Shown: positions 53,045 through 61,183 of the stretch, piece by piece
Numbering within the stretch: the first letter of the stretch is position 1
Layout: each line of letters starts with the position of its first letter
NCBI RefSeq assembly: GCF_003583365.1
Contig: NZ_QXED01000007.1
Span: 1 to 64,000, forward strand
Reading direction: 5' to 3'
DNA length: 64,000 nt
From: Fibrisoma montanum
GTDB lineage: Bacteria > Bacteroidota > Bacteroidia > Cytophagales > Spirosomataceae
Notes under the pieces: model-generated
Seen by the model: only the letters and a program-made list of their open reading frames with translations
What the model was told of the DNA's origin: nothing
Databases searched by the model: none
Program-made: the position numbers and the translations under genes

Positions 53045-53400
53045 ACGTCTTCAATGAGAATAAGGGTACGTTGCTGGGTTTTATCCAGGGCCCGAACCTG
53101 TTCGTATCTGGATTCGACAATGACCTTGGGACCATCGTCGGTAATGATGCCGGCAGCCTTGATCGCATCGACATGGTGTTTGTAACAGCCGACCAGGTTA
53201 TCATAGTCCATAGTGGGGTTCAGACTCATGCGGGTAATCGTCATGCGGACCTGACCTTTGTGCTGATTGGTCGTCAGCGACCGAAAGAACCAGCGGTACT
53301 TCTTGATGATAGCGGTCTTCTTGGACCAGTGCGAACGGAGCATGCCGCCTTTGCCGTTCAGCGAGGGTACGTGTTCAGGAATGATAAGTTCGGTTCGCAT
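53041..53400 (-). CDS. RusA-like Holliday junction resolvase
   Basis: 119-residue RusA family endonuclease. Acidic catalytic residues visible in PTMDYDNLVGCYKHHVDAIK and AAGIITDDGPKVI (D..DN...K...D...GII.DD). ATG at 53400 is chosen over the upstream one at 53421. It resolves branched DNA before packaging. Overlaps the previous gene by 26 bp. Confidence 0.88.
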   Translation of the reverse strand: MRTELIIPEHVPSLNGKGGMLRSHWSKKTAIIKKYRWFFRSLTTNQHKGQVRMTITRMSLNPTMDYDNLVGCYKHHVDAIKAAGIITDDGPKVIVESRYEQVRALDKTQQRTLILIEDV

Positions 53401-54217
53401 CGTCAATCTGGTTAGTAGCATCGGCCGTCTGGTTCGACCGTCGGATCAGTTCAGCATCCACCAGGGCTAAGGCTTCCTGTGAATTCTTCTGGGACGCATG
53501 GAAGGCAATGTCCTGCAACAACTCCAGCTCGAGGGTCTTGACGTTCTTACGTAGCCATTCCAGATACATCCGGTCGGTCAGCTTCAGTCCATCGAGTGAG
53601 GTCGGACGAATCTCGGGCCTCTTGGTGAGCTGGATCAATGCCTTGCGCTGATCGTCGGGCAAGGCCGGCAGTACGCCCTGATCACGACCGTTCAGACTCC
53701 CCTTGTACTTGCTGGCCTGTTGTTCACCCCAGTTCGCCTTTTCGGTCAGGTACTGCCGAAAGAAGTGATTGATCACACTGATGTCGATCCGGTTGTAGAT
53801 GGGTCCGTAGTGACCGGTCTTGGCCCGCTTCAAACACAACACCAGGTCTTTTACGGTTTCGTTGGGAAACAGCTCCAACCACAACTGAGCGCATTCAAAG
53901 AGTTGCATCGGTGTCATCTGCAGGGTGGTGTTCAAACTATCGTTGAAGAAGCGAAGCAGCACACAAACCAGCTTAAGCAGTGTCGGCTGACCGAGCGTCT
54001 TTTCAACCTGGCGAACCGTCGGCGAGGTAGCAGCCACCTCCAGGGTGATGTTTCGTTGGAGGGCCAGCAGCGGCACAATGGCCGTTTCGGGTTGCGCCTT
54101 AGCTATATCCAGCGCCGAAGTATTCTTCAACAAGTCGATCAATTTCAGCTCCGGACTCGGCTCGGCTTTGGTTATGCCGGTTGGCGCCATTCGTGCGGGA
54201 AGTTCTGCCTTGGCCAT
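53375..54217 (-). CDS. Phage replication-module protein
   Basis: 280-residue protein. ATG at 54217 (MAKAELPARM); a second ATG at 54190 is possible. The centre (about 70-190) is helical (LTQ-like packing; QMTPMQLFECAQLWLELFPN, DLVLCLKRAKTGHYGPIYNR) and resembles a Bacteroidota phage/plasmid family near replication genes. Its start lies 118 bp inside the initiator gene in another frame. Function unknown. Confidence 0.6.
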   Translation of the reverse strand: MAKAELPARMAPTGITKAEPSPELKLIDLLKNTSALDIAKAQPETAIVPLLALQRNITLEVAATSPTVRQVEKTLGQPTLLKLVCVLLRFFNDSLNTTLQMTPMQLFECAQLWLELFPNETVKDLVLCLKRAKTGHYGPIYNRIDISVINHFFRQYLTEKANWGEQQASKYKGSLNGRDQGVLPALPDDQRKALIQLTKRPEIRPTSLDGLKLTDRMYLEWLRKNVKTLELELLQDIAFHASQKNSQEALALVDAELIRRSNQTADATNQIDDANRTYHS

Positions 54218-54983
54218 TGGCTTGTTTGTTTGGCGATTGTTTGTAATCACGAATCCACTTGTTAGCAGCGGCTTGCCATTTCTTCATCGGGTTGCGGCCT
54301 ACCTTCCAGCCGTTCGATTCGTAGTGGTCGAAAAAATCCTCGGCCAGCCAGTCCGGTCCCATCATCAGGTTGAAGTGCCGTTTGATCTGCTCCAGCGTCG
54401 GGCGAACCATGGGCGAACGGGAAGAAGGGGGGGCCGCGGAATCGGGGGTTGATGGGCTTTGTTTGTCGTCGAGAGATGAGCCAGTCACCTCCTCGGCTTC
54501 CACTTCCAAAACCTCACCATCATCGGGGAGCGCATTCTCGAACGAAGTGAGAGAGTCTAGAGTCTCTTTTGTCTGGAATTCATTATATATATGGGAGACT
54601 GTCAAATTTTGATACTCTTTTTGACATTCTTTTTGACATTCTTCGGTTGGGAAAGTGTCAGAAAGAGTATCATTTTTTGACATTCTTTTTGACACTTTCA
54701 ACCGGTAGACAGCTCCCGTTCGACTACCACTTCCTACCGTCGTTACATCGATCAGACCCAGGTCAAACAACCGGTTCCGACAGCGTTTAAAGGTGTTCAC
54801 CGACTGGCCAATCTGAGCCGAGAAACGGGCGTCCATCAGCCGTAATTCATCCGGCCACTGATCGCGTTTCCCCTGTGAACTGAACTCGTTCAGCAGCGCA
54901 TAATAGACCCGAGATTCGTTCCCGGTAAAGGAATGCATCCGGTCAGCCTGCCAGAAACGGTTCATATAATCAATGTAACTCAT
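54099..54983 (-). CDS. Replication initiator (O/DnaD-like)
   Basis: 294-residue protein. A winged-helix N-terminus (residues 15-95: TGNESRVYYALLNEFSSQGK; IGQSVNTFKRCRNRLFDLGL), a disordered acidic middle, and a C-terminal segment with GPDWLAEDFFDHYESNGWKV and KKWQAAANKWIRDY, the latter a feature of phage replication proteins that recruit the helicase. Likely binds the phage origin. The tail end overlaps the next gene by at least 92 bp. Confidence 0.75.
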   Translation of the reverse strand: MSYIDYMNRFWQADRMHSFTGNESRVYYALLNEFSSQGKRDQWPDELRLMDARFSAQIGQSVNTFKRCRNRLFDLGLIDVTTVGSGSRTGAVYRLKVSKRMSKNDTLSDTFPTEECQKECQKEYQNLTVSHIYNEFQTKETLDSLTSFENALPDDGEVLEVEAEEVTGSSLDDKQSPSTPDSAAPPSSRSPMVRPTLEQIKRHFNLMMGPDWLAEDFFDHYESNGWKVGRNPMKKWQAAANKWIRDYKQSPNKQANGQGRTSRTNGANRHNQSRAESGAEIDRLVEEYFGAGYS

Positions 54984-54996
54984 AGGTAAAAATGGA

Positions 54997-55323
54997 TTAG
55001 AACAACGTTCCCTGCACGGGTGGTTGAGCGCTCAGCTCATCGGTCCAGAACTTGATTACATTATCCAGAATCTGCTCAGCATCCTTCGACTGGTTCAGTA
55101 GCTTCGTCGCATCGTAACTCTGACCGGCCTTGCGTGCTTTGAAGTATTGCTTTTGCAGACTACGGGTCGTCGTAGCCGTTGCCACTACGTTACTAAAGCC
55201 ATCCAGGTAGCGGGTAACTTCCTTACGGATGGTTTCTACGCGCTCAGCTTCCTCAGCGTTACCACTGCTGGCCAGGCGCACTTCGATGGCCAGCAGTGTA
55301 TTAATGATTTCGTAGCGCTCCAT
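54997..55323 (-). CDS. Hypothetical helical phage protein
   Basis: 108-residue helical protein (ERYEIINTLLAIEVRLASSG), with Thr-rich middle. No family recognised. Shares one base with the upstream stop; replication-module position. Confidence 0.55.
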   Translation of the reverse strand: MERYEIINTLLAIEVRLASSGNAEEAERVETIRKEVTRYLDGFSNVVATATTTRSLQKQYFKARKAGQSYDATKLLNQSKDAEQILDNVIKFWTDELSAQPPVQGTLF

Positions 55324-55883
55324 TACTTCTTCCGGCGTTTTGGGCTGCGTTTGCTCATCTCCTGTACGTCCTGCTGATAATCCGGATCCGCTTCCGAAAG
55401 CCGGTTCCAGGCGTCATCCTCCGACTCCTGCGGCTGCTCCTGAACCGGTTCAGCCTCCTCGGTGGGTTCGCCTGGCTCATCATCCTCAGCCGTCTGATCC
55501 GTAGCCATCTCAGTAGTTTCCTCCGTCAGCTCCTCCTCCGTCAGCTCTACTTCCATCTGCAAGTCAGCACCGGTCAGCGGTACGGTCTTGATTTCCTCCT
55601 CCGTGTCCGGATGGGTGTAGACCCAAACCTTACGGTCGAAATCCTTTGTCTTGCGGGCCAGTACCATCTTCGTGGTGTAGCCGTTGATCACGTCCCTGCT
55701 GAGCAGATTGATGCTGGACTGCACCGAATCGATCTTTGCCTTGTAATCGGAGGTGACTGCCTTCTTTTCGTCCTCCAGCTCCACTTTCTTGAGCTGCTGT
55801 TCGGCCAGCTTACGGCTTAGATCATCGCGTTCCTGAACGGTGTAGAAATGCTTGTAGGGGATATTTTCAGTTAGTTCTGCCAT
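55323..55883 (-). CDS. Coiled-coil, acidic phage protein
   Basis: 186-residue protein: N-terminal coiled coil (about 15-65), a beta segment (KTKDFDRKVWVYTHPDTEEE), then a very acidic low-complexity stretch (about 105-150) and a basic end (KRSPKRRKK). Possibly a DNA-mimic or a ssDNA-binding accessory; unrecognised. Confidence 0.55.
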   Translation of the reverse strand: MAELTENIPYKHFYTVQERDDLSRKLAEQQLKKVELEDEKKAVTSDYKAKIDSVQSSINLLSRDVINGYTTKMVLARKTKDFDRKVWVYTHPDTEEEIKTVPLTGADLQMEVELTEEELTEETTEMATDQTAEDDEPGEPTEEAEPVQEQPQESEDDAWNRLSEADPDYQQDVQEMSKRSPKRRKK

Positions 55884-55885
55884 GA

Positions 55886-56644
55886 TTAAAAAGGTTTTTC
55901 GTGGAGGAGATCGTAAAGAATCGAGTTAGTATCTGATGGGAAATCGGCCTTGTAATACATCCAGTAGCAGAAGTCAAGGTGTTCCTTGGCCAGCTCACCG
56001 CGATGCTTGCCGAAGTTGAAGCGTAACCCGCCGTCGGCATCGTAGTAGAACTTGCCCGACAGATCAGCCACCCTACATCCGTGATTGGTGTAGACGGCCA
56101 GATCCTCAATCGTGGTCGGCAGGTCGGTGTACCGCAGGAGCTGAGCCAGAAAGACGTTGACCGTTTCGGTGATATCGACCCGGGCATCATGGGCCTGCTG
56201 CATCTGTCGCTTACAGTAGAACTCTACGGCTGCCGACAGGGTGCGGGGTTCGCGGATCTTGTAGAGGTTACCCACGTCGACCATGCAGAATACGTTGACG
56301 TCCCAGGTGAAGCCCGCCCGCATAAACTCATTAAAGAGAAACGGTACGTCGAAGGCGTTGGAGTTGAAGCCACCCACATCGCAGCCGATAAAGTGAGCGA
56401 ACACCTCTCCGGCGATATCGCGGAAATACGGCCGATCCGCGACGTCGGCATCCGTGATCCCGTGAATGGCCGAGGCAGATGCCGGTATGGGCTGACCTGG
56501 GTTGACCAGGTAGGAAACCAGCGCACCGGTCGTCAAATCGGGTAACAGCGTGTAAAGGGCAATTTGTACAATACGATCATTCTCTTTGTCCAGCCCGGTG
56601 GTTTCCAGGTCAAAGAAGACAATCGGTCGTTTCAGTTGAAGCAT
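55886..56644 (-). CDS. DEDDh 3'-5' exonuclease (DnaQ-like)
   Basis: 252-residue exonuclease. Motif I: FFDLETTGLD (D12, E14); motif II: GGFNSNAFDVPFLFNEF (Asp); motif III: HDARVD. RIVQIALYTL and HGITDADVADRPYF are typical of the DNA polymerase III epsilon class. Likely proofreading or end-processing in phage replication or recombination. The C-terminal 60 residues carry GLRFNFGKHRGE, an extra module common to phage versions. Confidence 0.9.
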   Translation of the reverse strand: MLQLKRPIVFFDLETTGLDKENDRIVQIALYTLLPDLTTGALVSYLVNPGQPIPASASAIHGITDADVADRPYFRDIAGEVFAHFIGCDVGGFNSNAFDVPFLFNEFMRAGFTWDVNVFCMVDVGNLYKIREPRTLSAAVEFYCKRQMQQAHDARVDITETVNVFLAQLLRYTDLPTTIEDLAVYTNHGCRVADLSGKFYYDADGGLRFNFGKHRGELAKEHLDFCYWMYYKADFPSDTNSILYDLLHEKPF

Positions 56645-56668
56645 AGCAGCAGCGTTTCAGGTGAAAGG

Positions 56669-57820
56669 TTATAGACCAGTAGGCGTCAGCTCACGTAGTG
56701 ACCACTCAGGCAGTCGAAAGGGGATCAGACCCATATCATCCGGATGTTCGGCAAAGGCATCAAAGCCCGGAAATAAACCGGATTCAGTGCATTGCTTGAC
56801 CTGGGTGAGTGCCTGGCGATACATGTACTTGCCGGCAGCCAGGAATTCAGCATCCCACCAGAAGACGGCCGGCAGGTAAGGCGGTACGGTTTGCAGCATG
56901 ACGGTGATGACGCCCGAAAACTGACGACCTGTTACCTGACTCATTACGTCGAGGTACATGCCCTCAGCGAGTTGGTAGCGGTACTTGGCCGCGTCGTAGG
57001 CAAACTTCGATACCGAATCCGCACTAGTGGTCTTAAACGATATGATCAGGTTAGCCCCGGCATTCTCCTCCAGCAGAAAGGCGTCGGGCCTGACCTTGAC
57101 CGGAAGGCCGGTTTCGGCATCGTGCGAGTAGAAGCTGCACTCGGGTACGGCACCCTGCATCAGTTCCGGGAGCAGACCACCACCGTAGAGGTGATAATGC
57201 CGCTTGATGAGTTTGATCACTTCTTTGGTGCGGGCATCGATGCAGGTAAACCCCGAATAATCCCGGTACGCCTGCAGCAATGCCTTACGGCCGTCCATCT
57301 TATCGAGCTTAAGCCCACGTTTCTTGATCAGCGCCTGACAGTAGGTGATCAACGACCGATCACCCCGCTTGACGTTTTTGAGCTTACGTTCCCAGAAGCT
57401 AAGCAACCGGGTAACCCCTTCGGTCGTCGAGAGCGAGGCCCGAGGTTCGACCAGTACCCGGTCAAACTTGTTGGGCTCCAGAAAGGCTAGGTGACACCAC
57501 GTACCCAGATCAAACGCCCGTTTCTCGGGCCTGATCTTCGGCTCATGCAGGGCACACCAGAAGTGGAGGGGCGTCTTGTGGATCTCCTTCAGGGCGCTGC
57601 TGGACAGGTGCGGGCTGGACAGGTATTTGCCGAACGAATCCCGTATCACCTCACCGTTCTGAGCCAGCTTCACCAGGTCAGCACCCACGATCTTACGACG
57701 GTTGCGGATGAAGCGGATCACCGTGTTCATGTCCGCATAATCGGCCGGATCGTAGCCGGTGGGATTAAACTCCCCACCGGCTACGGCCTGCTCTAGAGTA
57801 TCAAACAGACCGGCTTCCAT
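56669..57820 (-). CDS. RecE-like PD-(D/E)xK nuclease-fold protein
   Basis: 383-residue protein of the RecE C-terminal/PDDEXK-like class. Family landmarks: HLSSSALKEIHKTPLHFWCA, RAFDLGTWCHLAFLEP (about 85-125), VRPDAFLLEENAGANLIISF then KTT (about 240-265), and SKFAYDAAKYRYQLAEGMYL. The usual DLKTT at the active site reads SFKTT here, so the second acid of the motif is Ser; activity is doubtful. It would act with an annealing protein, for which the next gene (57820) is a candidate. Confidence 0.8.
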   Translation of the reverse strand: MEAGLFDTLEQAVAGGEFNPTGYDPADYADMNTVIRFIRNRRKIVGADLVKLAQNGEVIRDSFGKYLSSPHLSSSALKEIHKTPLHFWCALHEPKIRPEKRAFDLGTWCHLAFLEPNKFDRVLVEPRASLSTTEGVTRLLSFWERKLKNVKRGDRSLITYCQALIKKRGLKLDKMDGRKALLQAYRDYSGFTCIDARTKEVIKLIKRHYHLYGGGLLPELMQGAVPECSFYSHDAETGLPVKVRPDAFLLEENAGANLIISFKTTSADSVSKFAYDAAKYRYQLAEGMYLDVMSQVTGRQFSGVITVMLQTVPPYLPAVFWWDAEFLAAGKYMYRQALTQVKQCTESGLFPGFDAFAEHPDDMGLIPFRLPEWSLRELTPTGL

Positions 57821-58281
57821 CAGACGTTGATCACTAACGGTTTGATTGACCAGTTATCCGACTTAAAGCTGTTAGTCTTGTTCGACTTCTTACCCAGGTA
57901 GGTAATCAACAGGGGGGTACCGCGTTGGATCATCGCCTGCTCATAGGCCACTTCCAGCGCACCCACTAACCGTTTGGATCCGTTTCGGATCTGCCGAACC
58001 TCCCCTTTAGGCGTGCGTTCGAGAAAGAAGGCACACGGTAGCTCATGAACGACTTCAGCATCGTTGATGTCCCGAACCAGGGACTTGTCGATCTTGACGA
58101 AGAACACCCGCTTGGACTCTCCAATGTTCTCCGGTGTCCAGTAATCCGACATGAAGTCGAGCGGCATCTCATGGGCCGACTCCAGATCAGGCAGGTTGTT
58201 GTTGGTCAGATCAAACGCCTGCACATCAAGCGTCTGGGGGGTGGTGGCCAGCGATAATTCGGCCGTTTCGGACTTTGCCAT
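57820..58281 (-). CDS. Recombination-module protein, unknown (possible annealing/ssDNA partner)
   Basis: 153-residue protein with no family I can name; beta-rich middle (ESKRVFFVKIDKSLVRDIND) and a short KKSNKTNSFKSDNWSIKPL end. Shares one base with the nuclease start. In phage recombination modules the neighbour of a RecE-like nuclease is often a single-strand annealing or ssDNA-binding protein, but this is position-only. Confidence 0.5.
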   Translation of the reverse strand: MAKSETAELSLATTPQTLDVQAFDLTNNNLPDLESAHEMPLDFMSDYWTPENIGESKRVFFVKIDKSLVRDINDAEVVHELPCAFFLERTPKGEVRQIRNGSKRLVGALEVAYEQAMIQRGTPLLITYLGKKSNKTNSFKSDNWSIKPLVINV

Positions 58282-58308
58282 ATTGATAAGAAATTGATGA
58301 TTGATTGA

Positions 58309-58698
58309 TTAAGCCTCGGCCACCGGACCAGTAAAGGACTTAGTTTCTACGGTGCCGGATTTGATGTGGGTAGCGAACTGCTGCATGGCTTCCATGCGGG
58401 CCGTGATTTCGCGCTGCTCCTGCAGCTTCATACCAAGGCCAAAGGCGATTAACAGCATCTTGTTGATCGTGACTTCACCCATATCGCCGGCCACAGCCTC
58501 AGCACAGTGCTGCATACCCTCCATCAGCGTTACTTTCTGATCAGCGTTTTCCTGCATGGCCTGCTGAATCGTATCCATGATGTGAGCGGTCGTGACGGCA
58601 TCAATGCCAAAGAATGAACCGATGGTGCCGTTCTCCTTAAGATCAGGCAGGTTAACGAATGAGATAAACTCTAACAGATTGAAAGTCTTTACGGGCAT
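58309..58698 (-). CDS. Hypothetical phage protein
   Basis: 129-residue helical protein with a leading PVKTFNLLEFISFVNLPDLK. Weakly resembles early-gene proteins; no domain. Ends 28 bp before the next start. Confidence 0.5.
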   Translation of the reverse strand: MPVKTFNLLEFISFVNLPDLKENGTIGSFFGIDAVTTAHIMDTIQQAMQENADQKVTLMEGMQHCAEAVAGDMGEVTINKMLLIAFGLGMKLQEQREITARMEAMQQFATHIKSGTVETKSFTGPVAEA

Positions 58699-58700
58699 GT

Positions 58701-58970
58701 CTATTTGGTTTTATGGTAATCCTTGGGAAAGTCGATACTGAGCAGCACTGCAGCCAGGCCGAGCAATGGCAGCAGCATGATGGTGAAGTAGAACAGTTCG
58801 TAAAGCTGGCCAGAGAGCGACAGCTTCAACAGGATACGAACGATGCAGATCAGAGCCGGCAGGCCAATTAAACCCAGCCCTAGCCACGAACGATGCAGCA
58901 TCAACCAGACGCGGGCCCAGAAGCCTAGCAACACCCGCGGAGGTACGGAACGGTTCACTCGGGCATCCAT
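58701..58970 (-). CDS. Two-helix membrane protein
   Basis: 89-residue protein with two hydrophobic helices (LGLGLIGLPALICIVRILL and FYFTIMLLPLLGLAAVLLSI) in an early gene position. Overlaps the upstream gene by 16 bp. Candidate superinfection-exclusion or host-membrane effector; not recognised. Confidence 0.5.
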   Translation of the reverse strand: MDARVNRSVPPRVLLGFWARVWLMLHRSWLGLGLIGLPALICIVRILLKLSLSGQLYELFYFTIMLLPLLGLAAVLLSIDFPKDYHKTK

Positions 58971-59563
58971 TGGCTCAGGTCGTTTTTGATATCCTCACTC
59001 ACCAGGCTGACAATCGGGGCGCCCTGGGGGAAGAAGCGCTGGTACGACGTCGTCAGCTGCTCATGCTTCACCCAAACCTTAACCTGCTCCTGAAACGGTA
59101 GCCAGGTGCAGACGACCTCAACAACGGCATCAAGAAGCTGATACAACGTTTCTTCAATACGGCTGGCCAGACCGTCTTCATCAATCACGATAACCGGACC
59201 TACCTGCACCGCATGAGCCAGCAGCGTCTTTAAAAACGGCACCGACATGATGTTGGCACCCTGATAGACGGTCGAGCTGATCTGGGTGTAATTACCCGTC
59301 ATTACGTTCTTAATGATGATGGTGCCGGTTTCGCCTATCTGGATCATCAGTGACCAGTTGGTCAGGTTGTAGTCCGGATGAGACACTGACCCGGTGGCTA
59401 CCTGCACACCGCTGGTTTCAACCCAGACCCGGCGATCACCCAGGCGGGCAATGGTGCGGAAGCCTTCATCCTGCAGATACTGAGCTACGCCAAGCGGCAT
59501 AAACTTTCCAGGAAAGCCGTTCAGGGTTGGCTGTTCAATCGTAGTAGCAATGAGCGTTTCCAT
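58955..59563 (-). CDS. Hypothetical early phage protein
   Basis: 202-residue protein, mixed alpha/beta, with VGPVIVIDEDGLASRIEETL; no recognised domain. Starts one base after the previous stop. Confidence 0.5.
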   Translation of the reverse strand: METLIATTIEQPTLNGFPGKFMPLGVAQYLQDEGFRTIARLGDRRVWVETSGVQVATGSVSHPDYNLTNWSLMIQIGETGTIIIKNVMTGNYTQISSTVYQGANIMSVPFLKTLLAHAVQVGPVIVIDEDGLASRIEETLYQLLDAVVEVVCTWLPFQEQVKVWVKHEQLTTSYQRFFPQGAPIVSLVSEDIKNDLSQWMPE

Positions 59564-59785
59564 TTACGCGGTGACTTTATGATGGGCGATTCGGAGTTCG
59601 AGCGTCTGAATGTGCTGGGTGATCATCACGACCCAGGCATTTTCACCGATCATGTCGATGAGCATCGTGCGGTACATCTGAGCGAAGGCCAACTGGTCTT
59701 CCAATGACTGAATGGTGGCCTGCCGGATGGCCTTGGCCAATTCGTCAGGATTGGGAGGGCTTGCGTTTGATTCTTGAAAAGCCAT
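59564..59785 (-). CDS. Small helical early protein
   Basis: 73-residue helical protein from the ATG at 59785 (MAFQESNASPPNPDELAKAI). The frame extends to 59935 but that part looks non-coding. Unknown. Confidence 0.5.
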   Translation of the reverse strand: MAFQESNASPPNPDELAKAIRQATIQSLEDQLAFAQMYRTMLIDMIGENAWVVMITQHIQTLELRIAHHKVTA

Positions 59786-59947
59786 ACATTTGTGATGTTT
59801 ATAAGAAATTGATGCAAACAGACCCGGCCCCTTGGCTGGGTTTTGTCTTTTGGCGCGGCCAACGTTCGGGGAAAGAAGGGCCGGAAGCAGTGCCCCCGGC
59901 CTTACCCGATTGTATTCCACACCAATTACCCTCACGGGTTGGTATCG

Positions 59948-60118
59948 TTATTGGCCGTTCTTGGCCCGCTCTCTCAAAATGGCTTTATCCCGATCAGCCC
60001 GGTGGCGGGCTTTGATCTTCTCCCGAAGCAGGTAGCGGTAGTCGTCCTGACCCGAGTAGCGATTGGGTTCTGGCTGGTCGATGTGCTGACCTCCACGGAT
60101 GATCGTAAAGGAGGCCAT
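59948..60118 (-). CDS. Small basic early protein
   Basis: 56-residue basic protein (MASFTIIRGGQHIDQPEPNR to RERAKNGQ) from the ATG at 60118, three bases after the stop of the upstream early gene. Unknown; composition suits nucleic-acid binding. Confidence 0.5.
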   Translation of the reverse strand: MASFTIIRGGQHIDQPEPNRYSGQDDYRYLLREKIKARHRADRDKAILRERAKNGQ

Positions 60119-60120
60119 AG

Positions 60121-60354
60121 CTATGCAGGAACTTTATAAGGCCGGTAGGCCTCCATCCATTCACACTCCTGTTCAGTTACTACCGCCTGGCCTACACGTT
60201 TCTTTCTGAATGTATCGGGATGAATGCGATGGAAATCACAAAAGGCCGTTACAGCGTCCGGACGCAAGTTTGGAGACACCCGTTCATAGGCTTTTTTAAG
60301 CCGTTCACTAAGACTTAAATCCGCTTGTGTTGCTTGGTTAGGAGTAATTTGCAT
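60121..60354 (-). CDS. Cro-position early regulator candidate
   Basis: 77-residue protein from the ATG at 60354 (MQITPNQATQADLSLSERLK). It is helical and contains a possible HTH (VTAFCDFHRIHPDTFRKKRV). Being the first leftward early gene, divergent from the repressor, it is in the place of Cro. The longer reading frame to 60432 crosses the promoter and is not used. Confidence 0.55.
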   Translation of the reverse strand: MQITPNQATQADLSLSERLKKAYERVSPNLRPDAVTAFCDFHRIHPDTFRKKRVGQAVVTEQECEWMEAYRPYKVPA

Positions 60355-60356
60355 AT

Positions 60357-60375
60357 ATTGTGCTATTATTGTGCT
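60357..60375. promoter_or_regulatory. Direct-repeat operator candidate
   Basis: ATTGTGCT occurs twice (60357-60364 and 60368-60375), 11 bp apart (one helical turn), just before the early gene start. Confidence 0.4.
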
Positions 60376-60387
60376 TTGAAAGTGCAG

Positions 60388-60420
60388 TAAATATAGTATA
60401 GTACAGCTATACAAGTCAAG
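60388..60420 (-). promoter_or_regulatory. Early leftward promoter with an embedded palindrome
   Basis: On the minus strand CTTG (60420-60417), 21 bp, TATATTTA (60395-60388), a 7/8 match to TAnnTTTG. Between the boxes lies GTATAG-TACAG-CTATAC (60396-60412), a perfect 6-bp palindrome, ideal for a repressor blocking this promoter. Confidence 0.6.
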
Positions 60421-60454
60421 TCCTATCCACAAAAATGTTTAGTAAAGTTTAGTG

Positions 60455-61183
60455 ATGCTTGAAACTCTACAGGTAGAAATGACCCTTGGTCAGAGGCTTA
60501 AGAAACGGCGAGAGGAGTTAAAGTACGCTGATAGACAGTGGACTTTGGATTATGTCGCCAAGAAGCTCGGTGTAACGAAGGGCGCTGTATCGCAATACGA
60601 AAACGATGAGACTAAACCGTCTAGGGACATATTGTTAAGCATAGCTAAACTATATGGTACAACAGCAGAGGAGTTATCGAATGGCAATCGTTCTTTGACA
60701 CCACGCGCTATGGGCTTGTCACCGGTTCTTCCGGTTGAAAAAACACGGCTATATCTTTCTCAAATTCCGGAGGAAGATGCAGAGCATTATATACCCTATT
60801 ATGACATTGAGATTACTGCTGGTCTTATTGAGCTGTATTTTGATGAGATTGATGAAGTGCCCGAGGGGTATATATATGCACCTCAATATCGAGGGTGCAT
60901 AGCCTGCAACGTTAAAGGTGATTCGATGTACGACCGGATTTTTCCCGGATCCCGATTGTACGTCTTTCACTTGAAGAATCTTAAGTACATTGATTTTGGC
61001 CAGATCTATTTGATCGTACTGGATGGGTACCGTCTGCTTAAATACATTGATCCTCATCCCACTGATCCAGCTTTAATCATATTACGTTCTCACAATCCCC
61101 ACTATAAAGATTATCCAGTTGAAAAAGCTGACATTCTAAACCTGTTTCTTGTCAAAGGATACGAAAATCAAAATGCAATCTAA
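60455..61183 (+). CDS. CI-type repressor with S24/LexA-like peptidase domain
   Basis: 242-residue prophage repressor. HTH_XRE at about 30-75 (LDYVAKKLGVTKGAVSQYEN). The C-terminal S24 domain has the serine in GDSMYDRIFPGS (S157) and lysine in RLLKYID (K196); ITAGL (A122-G123) is the likely self-cleavage Ala-Gly. RecA-stimulated cleavage would link induction to DNA damage. The gene is AT-rich compared with the rest of the prophage. GTG at 60452 is an alternative start. Its stop overlaps the next ATG (TAATG). Confidence 0.9.
   Translation: MLETLQVEMTLGQRLKKRREELKYADRQWTLDYVAKKLGVTKGAVSQYENDETKPSRDILLSIAKLYGTTAEELSNGNRSLTPRAMGLSPVLPVEKTRLYLSQIPEEDAEHYIPYYDIEITAGLIELYFDEIDEVPEGYIYAPQYRGCIACNVKGDSMYDRIFPGSRLYVFHLKNLKYIDFGQIYLIVLDGYRLLKYIDPHPTDPALIILRSHNPHYKDYPVEKADILNLFLVKGYENQNAI

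Noticed and set aside
59822-59846. ACCCGGCC...GGCTGGGT hairpin followed by TTTT
   Set aside because: It would terminate + strand transcription, but no + strand gene lies upstream; on the minus strand no U-run follows.
59843-60139. 98-codon + strand frame
   Set aside because: Lies antisense to the small early gene at 59948-60118 and against the direction of the operon; no coding character.
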